Below, piece after piece: positions 18,774-28,900 of a stretch of DNA of 64,000 nucleotides (position 1 is its first letter; every line of letters starts with the position of its first letter). The stretch is from Akkermansiaceae bacterium. GTDB lineage: Bacteria; Verrucomicrobiota; Verrucomicrobiia; Verrucomicrobiales; DEV007. Under the pieces are notes generated by a model that searched no databases, was not told where the DNA came from, and saw only the letters and a list, made by a program, of their open reading frames with translations. The position numbers were made by a program, and so were the translations under genes. Location: the NCBI GenBank assembly GCA_024233085.1, contig JACKQC010000003.1, forward strand, positions 248,001-312,000. Direction: 5' to 3'.

Positions 18774-21700
18774 ATGCCGCGCGACCATTCGATTCACAAG
18801 ATCCTCCTTATCGGTTCCGGTCCCATCGTGATCGGTCAGGGCTGCGAATTCGACTATTCCGGCGTGCAGGCCTGCAAGGCGCTTCAGGAGGAGGGCTACG
18901 AGGTGGTGCTGGTGAACTCGAATCCGGCCACCATCATGACCGACCCCGAGTTCGCCTCGCGGACCTACGTCGAGCCCATCACGCCGGCCATTGTCGAAAA
19001 GATCATCGAAAAGGAAAAACCCGACGCCCTCCTCCCCACGCTGGGCGGGCAAACGGCGTTGAACACGGCGATGGACCTCGTCCGGAGCGGTTTTCTCGAA
19101 AAGACCGGCGTCCGGTTGATCGGCGCCAACGCCGAAGCCATCGAAAAAGGCGAGGATCGCCTGCTGTTCAAGGAGGCCATGCTGAAAATCGGCCTCGACC
19201 TCCCGCGATCGGGCGTCGCCCACACGATGGATGACGCGTCGCGGATCCGGGACGAGATCGGGAGCTTTCCCCTGATCATTCGACCGGCCTACACGCTCGG
19301 CGGCACGGGGGGTGGAATCGCCTACAACCGCGAGGAATTCGAAACGATCGTCACCCGCGGCCTCGACCTTTCGCCGGTCAATGAGGTGCTCATCGAGGAA
19401 TCGCTTCTGGGATGGAAGGAATTCGAGATGGAGGTCATGCGGGACCGCGCCGACAACTGCGTGATCATCTGCTCGATCGAGAACCTCGATCCGATGGGAG
19501 TCCACACCGGCGACTCGATCACCGTCGCTCCCGCCCAGACGCTGACCGACCGCGAATACCAGATCATGCGCGACGCCTCCTTCGCCTGCATCCGGGAGAT
19601 TGGCGTCGAGACCGGCGGGTCGAACATCCAGTTTGCCGTCGATCCCCAATCCGGTCGGATGATCGTGATCGAGATGAATCCGCGGGTCAGTCGCAGTTCC
19701 GCGCTGGCCTCGAAGGCGACGGGATTCCCGATCGCGAAAATCGCCGCCAAACTCGCCGTTGGCTACACGCTCGACGAGCTTCGCAACGACATCACCCGCG
19801 AAACCCCGGCCAGCTTCGAGCCGACGATCGACTACGTCGTCACCAAAGTGCCGCGGTTTACCTTCGAAAAGTTCCCGGGAGCCGACGCCACGCTCACGAC
19901 GCAGATGAAATCGGTCGGCGAAGCGATGGCCATCGGGCGCACCTTCAAGGAAAGCCTGCAAAAAGCACTTCGAAGTTTGGAAATCAAGCGCTTCGGCCTG
20001 ATCGGCGACGGGGCGGACCCGTCCGTCGAGGGTGACGAGAAATTGACGCTGAAACTCAGTATCCCCAACGCGGAGCGCATTTTCTGGCTCGGGATCGCTT
20101 TCGCCCATGGTTGGACCGTGGAGCGCGTCTTCGACCTGACCAAGATCGATCGGTGGTTCCTTCGCCAGATCGAGGAGATTGTAATTGCCCAACAACAAAT
20201 CGCCGAAAACACCTCCGATAAACTGATCGCCGATATTCCGGAAGACAGGCTCAACGAAGAATTGAAGGCGGCCGCCTTGCGCGGATACATGAGCCGGATG
20301 AAAAGGCTGGGGTTTTCGGACCGCCAACTCGCGGTCCAATGTGGCATTCCCGAACGGCATTTGAGGGAGGGCCGGAAGAAACACGGCGTGCTGCCGACCT
20401 ACCGGCTGGTGGACACTTGCGCGGCGGAATTCGAGGCTTATACCCCCTATTATTATTCGACTTACGGGATCGAGGACGAAGTTCGCGACGGCGACCGGAA
20501 GAAAGTGATCATTCTCGGGGGCGGTCCCAATCGAATCGGGCAGGGCATCGAATTCGATTACTGCTGTGTGCACGCCTCCTTCGCCATGCGCGAGCTTGGG
20601 ATCGAGTCCATCATGGTGAATTCGAATCCCGAAACGGTTTCGACCGACTACGACACCAGCGACAAGCTCTATTTCGAACCCCTCACGCTCGAGGACGTTC
20701 TCAATATCTACGAAAGGGAAAACCGGCACGATCGGGTGCTGGGTGTCATCGTGCAATTCGGCGGCCAGACACCTCTGAACCTCGCCAAAGGCCTCGAAGA
20801 ACACGGCGTGAGAATCATCGGCACCTCGCCGAAAAGCATCGAACTCGCCGAAGACCGGAAACTTTTTGCCGCCCTCCTGGACGAGTTGGGTTTGAACCAA
20901 GCTCCCAGCGGCACGGCGGTCTCGCTCGGGGAAGCCCTGGAAATCACCGCCAGGATCGGTTACCCCAGCCTCGTGCGCCCGAGCTTCGTCCTGGGAGGCC
21001 GCGCAATGCAGATCGTTTACAGCGACGAGGAATTGACCCAGTACATGCGGAGCGCCGTCGAGGCCAGTCCGGAGCGGCCCATCTTGGTCGATCGCTTTCT
21101 CGAAGACGCCACCGAAGTCGATGTCGATTGCATCAGCGACGGGGAAACGACCGTGATCGGCGCCATCATGGAACACATCGAAGAAGCCGGCATTCATTCC
21201 GGCGACAGCGCCTGCGTCATTCCCCCCTTCAGCCTTTCCGAATCGATGCAGGATCGCATCCGCGACGCCGCCACGAACCTGGCCCGGGCGCTGGAGGTCC
21301 GCGGGTTGATGAACATGCAGCTCGCGGTGAAGGACGACGAACTCTATGTCATCGAGGTCAATCCCCGCGCTTCGCGGACAGTACCCTTTGTCAGCAAAGC
21401 GATTGGAGTGCCGCTGGCGAAACTCGCCGCCAAAGTGATGGCGGGCGAAAAACTCAAAGACCTCGGCTTCACCGAGCCCGTGGTGCCATCGCATTTTTCG
21501 GTGAAAGAAGCGGTCTTTCCCTTTTCGAAATTCCCCGGCATCGACATTGCCCTGGGGCCCGAAATGAAATCCACCGGCGAAGTCATGGGCATCGACGCCG
21601 ATCTCGGACACGCCTACGCCAAGTCTCAAATGGCGGCCTCGGCACCCCTGCCGTCGGGCGGAAACATTTTCATCAGCGTTAAAGACAACGACAAAAACCA

Positions 21701-22058
21701 AGTCGGAGAGATCGGAAAAGCGTTTCACGAACTGGGCTTCGCGATTTTTTCGACCTCCGGGACCGCGTCAATCCTCGAGGAGGCCGGCGTGCCTGTGCAA
21801 AGGCTCCACAAACTTGCCGAAGGACGTCGCCCCAACGTTCTGGACATGATCAAGAACGGCGAGATCGCCATGATTGTGAACACCCCGAGCGGGCGTTCTC
21901 CGCGCCATGACGAAGTCCGCATTCGCAGCGCCGCCATCGCTTATCGAATTCCGATCACCACCACTCTCCGCGCCGCCCGGGCCTGCGCCGGAGCGATCGG
22001 GGCCCTAAGGAGCCGGGCGCTCGAAGTCCGGGCACTGCAGGAGTTTCAGAAACCCTGA
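18774..22058 (+). CDS. carB: Carbamoyl-phosphate synthase large subunit
   Basis: The 1,094-residue protein begins MPRDHSIHKILLIGSGPIVIGQG. It has the two homologous ATP-grasp halves (EMNPRVSRSSALASKATGFP in the first, VNPRASRTVPFVSKA in the second), the oligomerisation region between them, and the C-terminal MGS-like allosteric domain (about 945-1094, FHELGFAIFSTSGTASIL). It makes carbamoyl phosphate from bicarbonate, ammonia from CarA glutaminase, and two ATP, for pyrimidine and arginine synthesis. It is slightly longer than the E. coli enzyme (1,073). carA is not in the window. Its stop directly abuts the convergent pseudopilin stop. Confidence 0.98.
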   Translation: MPRDHSIHKILLIGSGPIVIGQGCEFDYSGVQACKALQEEGYEVVLVNSNPATIMTDPEFASRTYVEPITPAIVEKIIEKEKPDALLPTLGGQTALNTAMDLVRSGFLEKTGVRLIGANAEAIEKGEDRLLFKEAMLKIGLDLPRSGVAHTMDDASRIRDEIGSFPLIIRPAYTLGGTGGGIAYNREEFETIVTRGLDLSPVNEVLIEESLLGWKEFEMEVMRDRADNCVIICSIENLDPMGVHTGDSITVAPAQTLTDREYQIMRDASFACIREIGVETGGSNIQFAVDPQSGRMIVIEMNPRVSRSSALASKATGFPIAKIAAKLAVGYTLDELRNDITRETPASFEPTIDYVVTKVPRFTFEKFPGADATLTTQMKSVGEAMAIGRTFKESLQKALRSLEIKRFGLIGDGADPSVEGDEKLTLKLSIPNAERIFWLGIAFAHGWTVERVFDLTKIDRWFLRQIEEIVIAQQQIAENTSDKLIADIPEDRLNEELKAAALRGYMSRMKRLGFSDRQLAVQCGIPERHLREGRKKHGVLPTYRLVDTCAAEFEAYTPYYYSTYGIEDEVRDGDRKKVIILGGGPNRIGQGIEFDYCCVHASFAMRELGIESIMVNSNPETVSTDYDTSDKLYFEPLTLEDVLNIYERENRHDRVLGVIVQFGGQTPLNLAKGLEEHGVRIIGTSPKSIELAEDRKLFAALLDELGLNQAPSGTAVSLGEALEITARIGYPSLVRPSFVLGGRAMQIVYSDEELTQYMRSAVEASPERPILVDRFLEDATEVDVDCISDGETTVIGAIMEHIEEAGIHSGDSACVIPPFSLSESMQDRIRDAATNLARALEVRGLMNMQLAVKDDELYVIEVNPRASRTVPFVSKAIGVPLAKLAAKVMAGEKLKDLGFTEPVVPSHFSVKEAVFPFSKFPGIDIALGPEMKSTGEVMGIDADLGHAYAKSQMAASAPLPSGGNIFISVKDNDKNQVGEIGKAFHELGFAIFSTSGTASILEEAGVPVQRLHKLAEGRRPNVLDMIKNGEIAMIVNTPSGRSPRHDEVRIRSAAIAYRIPITTTLRAARACAGAIGALRSRALEVRALQEFQKP

Positions 22059-22610
22059 TCAGCGTTCGCCAAAGGGATTGGTGGACGAAAAGATTGAGCC
22101 ATCGGGCATGATTAGGTGCGCCCCCTTTCCATGGAAATCGCCCCGTTCCATCAGCCAAGGCTGGTTCCAACGGACAGGGGTGTATCGATGAGCATCGAAG
22201 GAAGTGGGGATATAGGAGCCAAAAACGCGTTCGGGTTCGTCGTATCGGATTTTATCTGACGGACAGAGCCAGACATCCATACCTCCCCCTCCGTATGGCT
22301 CCAGAGTAACCATCCACCATTTGAAGTAATCCGATTCTTCGAAGGAGAACGCTTCGATCGGCATCTGAGGCCAATAATTTTTGTCGTTCAGGTGGCCTTC
22401 CAAAGCGGCGTGGATGTGGCGCAGGTTCGCCATGCACTTTACCTTTTCCGCATGGCGCTTGATGCTGTTGAAGGCGGGAAACAGCAACCCCGCCAGCAAT
22501 CCCACGATGAAGACCGCTATAAACAACTCCAGAACGGTCAGTCCTTTGTCGTTTCCAATCGAACCGCGCCTCCTGAACTCAAAACTGGCGTGTCCTCTGA
22601 CGCGATCCAT
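22059..22610 (-). CDS. Type II secretion/type IV pilus-like pseudopilin
   Basis: The 183-residue protein carries the prepilin peptidase site KGLTVLELFIAVFIVGLL: Gly before the cleavage point, Glu at mature +5, and a hydrophobic helix (residues 22-45). The body has the CMANLRHIHAALEGHLNDK helix and a final H..LIMPDGSIF segment, the pattern of the G-type pseudopilins that are abundant in Verrucomicrobia and Planctomycetes. The leader is long (about 22 residues). It would be processed and assembled in the inner membrane. Base composition is less GC-rich than in carB beside it. Its partner secretion genes are not in the window. Confidence 0.8.
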   Translation of the reverse strand: MDRVRGHASFEFRRRGSIGNDKGLTVLELFIAVFIVGLLAGLLFPAFNSIKRHAEKVKCMANLRHIHAALEGHLNDKNYWPQMPIEAFSFEESDYFKWWMVTLEPYGGGGMDVWLCPSDKIRYDEPERVFGSYIPTSFDAHRYTPVRWNQPWLMERGDFHGKGAHLIMPDGSIFSSTNPFGER

Positions 22611-22644
22611 CCTCTTATGCCGCCGCCTCCGGCTTTCTTATGTG

Positions 22645-23415
22645 TCAGCCGTTCACCTGATTCGAAATCTGTGATCCGTAAACAATGAATTTAAATTTCA
22701 CGCCTTCCTGTTCAAAAGTGTCCGTTGAGTTTACCGTGACAGGGGTTTGACTCACCAATGCTCCTATATTCAATGTTCCGCCACTAATCGTGATCGAGGT
22801 AGGGTTAAACACCGAAAGCAAGGTGAAGTCGGTAAGCCCCAAAAAGGAAACCACTCCCGTTCCATTAAATCTTTTATTCAAGGCCTTGTCCACGATGCGC
22901 GCCTGAAAACTGGAATTGGCCACGGTCTTGCGATTAGAAATCGCGGAGGTACCCGTACCTACGGCCGAAAAATTCGTAATGGTCGCCAACCCCCCCGTGA
23001 GATTTACGCCATTCAATGGCACCCCACCTCCGTCCAACGCGGTATCGGAGGCATTCCCCACGACGTTCACCACGCCAAACTGCGAACTCACACTCCCGTA
23101 ACAGCGTCCGTAATAAACGAGCCCTCGGAAATACCAAATATGTGGGGAAACGGCGCCCACCAAGCCCCCAAATTGAACATTTGAGGTGTTGAAGCCAGTA
23201 TTGTCGAATGCGATTGCCGTCCCGCCCGCATTATTGTTGTTCACCGCCCACCGATACATCCCAACCCCGTTTGCGGTCGAGGCGATGGCCTCATATACCC
23301 CATCGTCCCCGTTCGCGCTGTAAGTGTTCCCGCTGAACGGTCCTCCAACCCACGCCTGCGCCGACAAAGAGGGCATCAGGATGATCGCCGCAAAAATTCC
23401 GAATGCTTGTTTCAT
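22645..23415 (-). CDS. Exported protein of unknown function
   Basis: From ATG 23415 the protein has 256 residues. It starts with a signal peptide (MKQAFGIFAAIILMPSLSAQA). The mature part is rich in Asn, Gly, Val, Ser and Thr, with beta-strand-like alternation (YSANGDDGVYEAIASTANGVG, then many VxNVVGNAS-type stretches), and has no cysteines typical of enzymes except one. I do not recognise the family. The base composition is visibly AT-richer than in most of the window. It lies 34 bp upstream of the pseudopilin on the same strand, so both may be transcribed together and the exported protein could be a secretion substrate; that link is inference. Confidence 0.65.
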   Translation of the reverse strand: MKQAFGIFAAIILMPSLSAQAWVGGPFSGNTYSANGDDGVYEAIASTANGVGMYRWAVNNNNAGGTAIAFDNTGFNTSNVQFGGLVGAVSPHIWYFRGLVYYGRCYGSVSSQFGVVNVVGNASDTALDGGGVPLNGVNLTGGLATITNFSAVGTGTSAISNRKTVANSSFQARIVDKALNKRFNGTGVVSFLGLTDFTLLSVFNPTSITISGGTLNIGALVSQTPVTVNSTDTFEQEGVKFKFIVYGSQISNQVNG

Positions 23416-23651
23416 GGCCAAAAATCGAATCGTGTTTCTCGAAAGGAAACGTATTTGAGCCGGTTCGGCGTCATCGTGCAAGCTTTTTTTGTCGATTTTC
23501 GCCGATCACGATCCGATCTTTTTTCCCGATGACCCGCCATCGTCCTTCGTCTCTTTCAAATCGATTTCGATTTTTGCAAAGCATTAATAACCATATCGTT
23601 CCGTGCTTTCATCGCCGCTTTCGATTTGAGACCATCGGGGTCCTTCCCCCA

Positions 23652-25157
23652 ATGCGGCGTTTGGCGGCAATCCTTGTCCTATTCGGGCTCTTCGCTCATC
23701 TCGGACCCACAAACGGCGCCGAAAAGTACTCCGCGATCCCCTCGCCGCCGAACATTCTCTTCATTCTCACCGATGACCAGGGCTGGCCCACCCTCGGGAG
23801 CTACGGAAACGAACGCGTGCCGACACCGCATCTCGACCGGTTGGCGGCGGAGGGCATGCGATTCACCGATGCCTACGTGATGCCCCAGTGCACCCCGACG
23901 CGGGCGGCGCTCCTGACCGGGCGGCACTCGGCCCGCAGCGGGATGTGGCACGTCATACCCTGGTACGGGTATCCGTGGGCTCCTGTCTCCGAGCCCGCCT
24001 TCACCGAGTCGCTCTCCCGCGAGTCGTTCACCGTGGCAAAGGGCCTGAAGACCGCCGGCTACACCACCGCGTGCATCGGCAAATGGCACCTGACCGAGGC
24101 GCGCGATGGAAACTATGTCGCGTTGAAGCCCGAGTCGGCGCCCTTTTTCGGCTTCGACGAGGCGCCGGTTCCGCCGGACTGGAGCTATCACAAACAGGGC
24201 GACAAGGGAGTCGCGTGGTTGACGGATCGTGCCCTCGACTTCATTGGCCGCCACCGGGACCGCCCCTGGTTCGTCTACCTCGCCCATCACACGATCCACG
24301 GCCCCGTCGTCGCTCCCGAAGAAATCGTGGCGAAATACCGCGCCCTCGGCGCCCCCGAGGCCGGCCCGCACAACGCCACCTACCTTGCCGCGATCGAAAT
24401 CCTCGACACGGGCTCGGGCCGCCTTCTCGAAGGCCTGGAACGCCTCGGTGAAGCCTCTGAAACCCTGGTCGTTTTTCTCTCGGACAACGGCGGGGTGGAT
24501 ACGCTCTACGATGCCACGCCCTTCACCACGGGTTCCGGAAAACTCGACCGACTCCAGATTGGCGAGCGGCAGTTCAGCAACTCCCCATTGCGGGCCGGCA
24601 AAGGGTCGCCCTACGAAGGCGGCATCCGCGTCCCCTGCCTCGTCCGGTGGCCGGGTGTCGTGCCCGAGGGCGCGGTCAATTCGACTCCCATTCATGTCGT
24701 CGATTGGTTGCCAACGCTGCTGGAAGCGGCGGGCGCCGAAATTCCGCCGTCGGCGGTCGTGGATGGACAAAGCCTGGTACCCTTGCTTCGCCGGAGCGGG
24801 TCGCTGCCGCCGCGACCCTTGTTCTGGCATCTGCCGCTCTACGATCTGCGCTGGGGAGCGACGCCCTGCGCGGTGGTGCGCGAGGGAGATTGGAAATTAA
24901 TCGAGTATTTCGGCGATCGCTTCGACCGGCGGGGAAACTACGTGCCCGGAGCCGCTCTGGAGCTTTTCAACCTGAAGTCGGACCTCGGCGAGTCCCTAAA
25001 TCTCGCGGACACCGAGTCCGCCCGCGCCGCTTCGCTCCGGAAAACACTACGCGCCTGGCTGGATTCGATTCCCGCCGAAATCCCCGGACCCAATCCGCAT
25101 CGCGATTCGGACCGTCCCTTCGCGGAGACGAAGGAGAAACAGCCCTGGAACCGGTGA
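23652..25157 (+). CDS. Type I sulfatase 1 (formylglycine-dependent), exported
   Basis: The 501-residue protein from ATG 23652 begins with a signal peptide (MRRLAAILVLFGLFAHLGPTNGA). It has the metal-binding start NILFILTDDQGWPTLGSYGN, the formylglycine site QCTPTRAALLTGRH (CxPxR), GKWHLTEA, and a C-terminal LFNLKSDLGESLNLA. It hydrolyses sulfate esters, probably on polysaccharide, in the periplasm or outside. Cys must be converted to formylglycine by a maturase not encoded here. The frame is open upstream to 23403, but the signal peptide fixes the start. It is one of three sulfatases in the window. Palindromic repeat copy C follows 21 bp after the stop. Confidence 0.92.
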   Translation: MRRLAAILVLFGLFAHLGPTNGAEKYSAIPSPPNILFILTDDQGWPTLGSYGNERVPTPHLDRLAAEGMRFTDAYVMPQCTPTRAALLTGRHSARSGMWHVIPWYGYPWAPVSEPAFTESLSRESFTVAKGLKTAGYTTACIGKWHLTEARDGNYVALKPESAPFFGFDEAPVPPDWSYHKQGDKGVAWLTDRALDFIGRHRDRPWFVYLAHHTIHGPVVAPEEIVAKYRALGAPEAGPHNATYLAAIEILDTGSGRLLEGLERLGEASETLVVFLSDNGGVDTLYDATPFTTGSGKLDRLQIGERQFSNSPLRAGKGSPYEGGIRVPCLVRWPGVVPEGAVNSTPIHVVDWLPTLLEAAGAEIPPSAVVDGQSLVPLLRRSGSLPPRPLFWHLPLYDLRWGATPCAVVREGDWKLIEYFGDRFDRRGNYVPGAALELFNLKSDLGESLNLADTESARAASLRKTLRAWLDSIPAEIPGPNPHRDSDRPFAETKEKQPWNR

Positions 25158-25178
25158 ACCGCGCCGAAATGTCACGCC

Positions 25179-25220
25179 GACCCAATAGGGTTAGGTCACC
25201 GAGTCAACCCTGTCGGGTCC
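25179..25220. repeat. Palindromic repeat copy C (two units), intergenic
   Basis: Two facing units, GACCCAATAGGGTTAGGTC and GTCAACCCTGTCGGGTC, form an imperfect large inverted repeat with a short CACCGA spacer. It lies between the convergent stops of sulfatase 1 (25157) and a lipoprotein gene (25231). There is no T-run, so it is not a standard terminator. Confidence 0.85.
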
Positions 25221-25230
25221 GATCCCGCGA

Positions 25231-25989
25231 TCAGTCGAAGGCCTCGGGATGGAGGAGTTTTTTCACATCGTCCATGGTGCGGACGTTTTCGCGGTAAAAG
25301 CCGACATCGCCCTGGGAGACGCCGGTGGCGACCGCCGCGTCGGCCTGCGCTCTGGTCCCGATGCGATCGTTCTTGGTGGCGAAGCTTTTTCCGCGGTCGG
25401 AGGTTTCTCTGGTTTTGAAAAGTCCGAAAATCCCGGCGTCCCGGCCGGACTCGGTGGCGGCGTCGGCGCCGGATTCGCCGGCCCGGTTCTGGTCGAATTC
25501 GCCCTCGCGCGCGCCGAGCGCCCATCGGTTGTCGGCCGATTTCTTTTCGTACTGCTGGCGTTTGAGGTATTCGGGTGTCTTGAAATATTCCTTTTCCGTG
25601 TCGCGTTTGGAGAGCTTGGCTTCCCGTTTTTCCTGGTCTTTTCCGCCGGGATCGAATTTGTTCTTGCGGTAGAGGTCGGCGTTTTCCGCTTTGGTGGGCC
25701 GGATGTTGCCGTCCTCATCGACTTTCCACCCGCTGTCGGCGAATCGTTCCTTCATCTTGTCTCGGTCGTCCTTCGTCTGCCCGCCCCAGAAGGAGCCGTC
25801 GAAACTGTAGGAGGACTTGACCGAGCTGGTGGCCTCGCGCTGGGTTTCGCAGGAGGCCAGGCCGAAAACGGCGAGCGCCAAAACGCCGGCGACCGCGCGC
25901 GCGACTCCCGCCGAAGGTGCCTGGGTGTCTTCCGCCATACCCGATTGATTGGTTCGTTTCGCCGTGAGGCTTCCCACCGTGTCCGTCAT
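25231..25989 (-). CDS. Lipoprotein of unknown function, coupled to the giant TPR gene
   Basis: The start at ATG 25989 overlaps the stop of the preceding TPR gene as ATGA, giving 252 residues; an internal ATG at 25938 would give 235. A lipoprotein signal is present (VAGVLALAVFGLASC, lipobox LASC). The mature part is highly charged, rich in Lys, Asp, Glu and Arg (for example DDRDKMKERFADSGW, KREAKLSKRDTEKEYF), and probably extended or helical. No known family is recognised. Translational coupling to the TPR protein suggests that they work together at the cell envelope. Confidence 0.7.
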   Translation of the reverse strand: MTDTVGSLTAKRTNQSGMAEDTQAPSAGVARAVAGVLALAVFGLASCETQREATSSVKSSYSFDGSFWGGQTKDDRDKMKERFADSGWKVDEDGNIRPTKAENADLYRKNKFDPGGKDQEKREAKLSKRDTEKEYFKTPEYLKRQQYEKKSADNRWALGAREGEFDQNRAGESGADAATESGRDAGIFGLFKTRETSDRGKSFATKNDRIGTRAQADAAVATGVSQGDVGFYRENVRTMDDVKKLLHPEAFD

Positions 25990-28900
25990 TCGTCGACGGC
26001 CGGTTCGGACCCGGCCGCGAGACTTGCCACTTGTAACCGCAATCCGGAGGGAAGAAAGAGCTTTTCCATCCGGCGATCCAGTTCGTTGAGCTTGCCCCAG
26101 GACCGGTAGAGATCGACCAACACCCGGGGATTCAGCCCGATCGATTTCTGAAAACCGGGAGCGAGAAGGGCTTCGGCCCCGGCGAAATCGCCGCGCTCGA
26201 TCAGAAATCGGCCGTAACTTTCGAGAAATCCGGCGTGCTCCCAAGTCAGCCGGGAAAGCGACCGGCGATAGGCGGCGAAGAGGGTGCGCGCTTCGGGCAG
26301 GAATCCGGCGTCGGCGAAGGCCCTGGCGGCGGGCCAGCGCTGCTCGAAGCCTGGACTGAGGTCGCGCTGGTTGCCGTTGCGAAAGTGGTCGGAGACGCTC
26401 TCGGCCAGCAGGCGGGCGTGAAGCTCGGAGGCGCGCGCCCGATCCCCGGTGGCGCCGTAAAGGGCGATCTGCCGCAGCGGATCGCCGTCCATCAGGGTGG
26501 CCGCGTTCACCACGGTCGCGCCCAGCAACTCCCGGGCGGCCGCCACGCCCGGCTCGCCCACGGCGACGAGTCCCAGAAGCACGCGGTCGAGGTCCGAGCC
26601 GGTGAGGTTTTTTCCCGCCTCCGCCTCGGCGTAGCGACCGAGGCCGCCCTCCACGAAGGCGGCTCCGATCGCCCCGGTGACGCGGGTGGCGGGTCGCGTT
26701 TCCAACGACCGGCAAAAGGCGAGCCAGGCCTGGGGTTCTCTCCGGGCGTGCTCCGCAGTCAGTTTGAGGAAGGTGGCCGTGGCGGTGGCGGAGGTCGGGG
26801 CGATCTCGGTGGCGGCGCGGAGATCGTTTTCCACCTCCGCCAAGCCATCGCCGCCGACCAACTCCAGCCGGGCCAGTTCGAACAGCAGCGAGGCGCGGAA
26901 TTCGGGCGAGTCTTCCTTGCGAGCCCGGAGCAGCATCAGGCTCCGGGCCGCGGCCTTGTCTCCCGCGCGGAACAGCGCGCCGCAGAGATCGCCAATCAGC
27001 GCGCTGTCGTCGTAGTCGAGCGCCACCCGGCCGAGGTCGGCCAGTTCAGCCGCTCTCGGGGGCGTGGCGTCGGCGTGGAGAGCGGCCAATTCGCGAATCG
27101 CGGCGATTTCGGCGACGGGTTGTTGCCGGTCGAGCACGATCCCTTTGAGCCATTCGAGCGCTTCGTCGGGTTTTCCCTGCTTGCGAAGCGTCTGCGCAGC
27201 GGTCAGCCGGTCCTCTTCCGAGGCGTACCCGCGGTCCCGGAGGTGGGCCAGCACCCGGAGCATGGCGTCTTCGTTCCCGAGGTTGCGATGCAGCCGCGCC
27301 AAGGCGCTCAAATAGGTGCCCTGCCCCCGAATCCGGCCGGCTTGATCGATCGCGACATCGGCCTGGGCGCGGGCGGCCAGGGTCTCCACATCGCGGGCCT
27401 GCACGAGAAATTCGGCGTGATTCTGGATCAGGTAATCGGTCGTCAGACCGGGCGGGGACTTGACCTCGCCGGCCAGGAGACGATTCACCAGCGAAAGGGC
27501 GGGGCCGAATTCCTGGGCCTGACGGCACGCGCCGAAAAACCCGCGCACGTCCGACACTTCCGCGGGCTCGGTGCCGGTGATTCGATCGTAGATGGGGATG
27601 GCTTCGCGGTGAAAACCTCGGGCTTCGAGGCTGCGGGCGAGTTCCAACGGGCTGCCCGGATCGCGCAGCAACGCCGTGAATCGCTCCACTTCGCGGGCGC
27701 GCTCCGGCGGGCTCAACTCCTCCAGCAACCAGAGCAGGCGGGCCGTTTCGAATCCCTCGTAGGGCGCGACTCCGTCCGGACTCTGGGGCAGGGCGGGGAT
27801 TTCGGCCCCGACTCCCCGATAAAAGGCGGTCGGGTCGACTTCGGGCGGCCGGCGCGCGGCGATGTCATTGAAGATCGACTCCAGCAGGGACCAGTTCTGG
27901 ATCTCCGGGAAGGTCTCGCCGTCCTGGCTGCGTTTGTTGGGAAAATTTTCGGCCGCCTGCCGGGCAAAGAGTTTCCGCGTTTGGGCAAGCCCCTCGGCTC
28001 CGTCGCCGGTCGCGAAGGCGAGCAGCGCGCGGTTTTGATACCGCACCAGGGGAGTGGACTCGGGGTGGGCGTCCACGGCGGCGATTCGCTCCGCGACGAA
28101 GGCGTCTTTTTCCGCCGGCGTTGGGAGCATCGCGATCCGCTCGGTCAGGGCGGCGTGGTACATTCGCGGCAGACCGCGACGGTCGGGCATCATGTTCGCC
28201 AGGGCGGCTTCAAGGTGGAAAAGGCGTCGCTCGCCCTGACCGAGATCCTTGGCCAGCAGGGAGAGATCGTAGCGGAAATCGCCGTCGTCTTTCAGGGGAC
28301 CCTCCGCGAGGGCTTCGCCGAGGCGGAAGGTGGACTCGGTGTTTCCGCTGTCGCGGACACTGTTGAAGTAATGCCAGGCGACCTGCTCCGTGAAGGCCGT
28401 TCCCCGGAACACGCTCGCCGCCGTTTCCGGATCGAAATCCTCGTCCCGCGGACCGCGCAACAGACAGAGGGAGGCCAGCACCCGCATGATTCGCCGGTCG
28501 GCCTTCAACGCGGCATCGGTCTCGTTCGGATCGCCAACCCAGGCCGCGAGACGATCCGCCCGGCCCAGCCGGAGACAGTGAAGGGAATACAGGAAGCGAT
28601 CCAGAGCGGACTTCGGCGCCGGCATTTCCCGGGCGGCCAGTTCGAAAGCCTCATCGCTCGCGCCGGCATGGCGCAGCGCCCAGAGCTTTTCCGCGACCCC
28701 GGCCTTGGCATCCGATTTCCAGCGGTCGATCCACGCCTGACGGGCGGCGGAATCGGGATCGATGGCGGCCAGCTTCGCCCTTTCCTCGATGGCGCGGAGC
28801 CGAATCTCGCGCGGTTTTGACGGGATGCGCTCGAATTCGGGCCGGGCTCCGCCCAGCCAGTTGGTGATCGTTCGCGTCACCTCGTGGTCGAGATAGGGGT

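Noticed and set aside
17541..21728. A 1,395-codon frame on the minus strand opposite carB
   Set aside because: carB on the plus strand is unmistakable, and this frame has no recognisable motif or sensible start.
25179..25220. Repeat copy C considered as a bidirectional terminator between convergent genes
   Set aside because: The hairpin has no T-run on either strand, and the same repeat occurs inside coding regions, so termination is not its common role.
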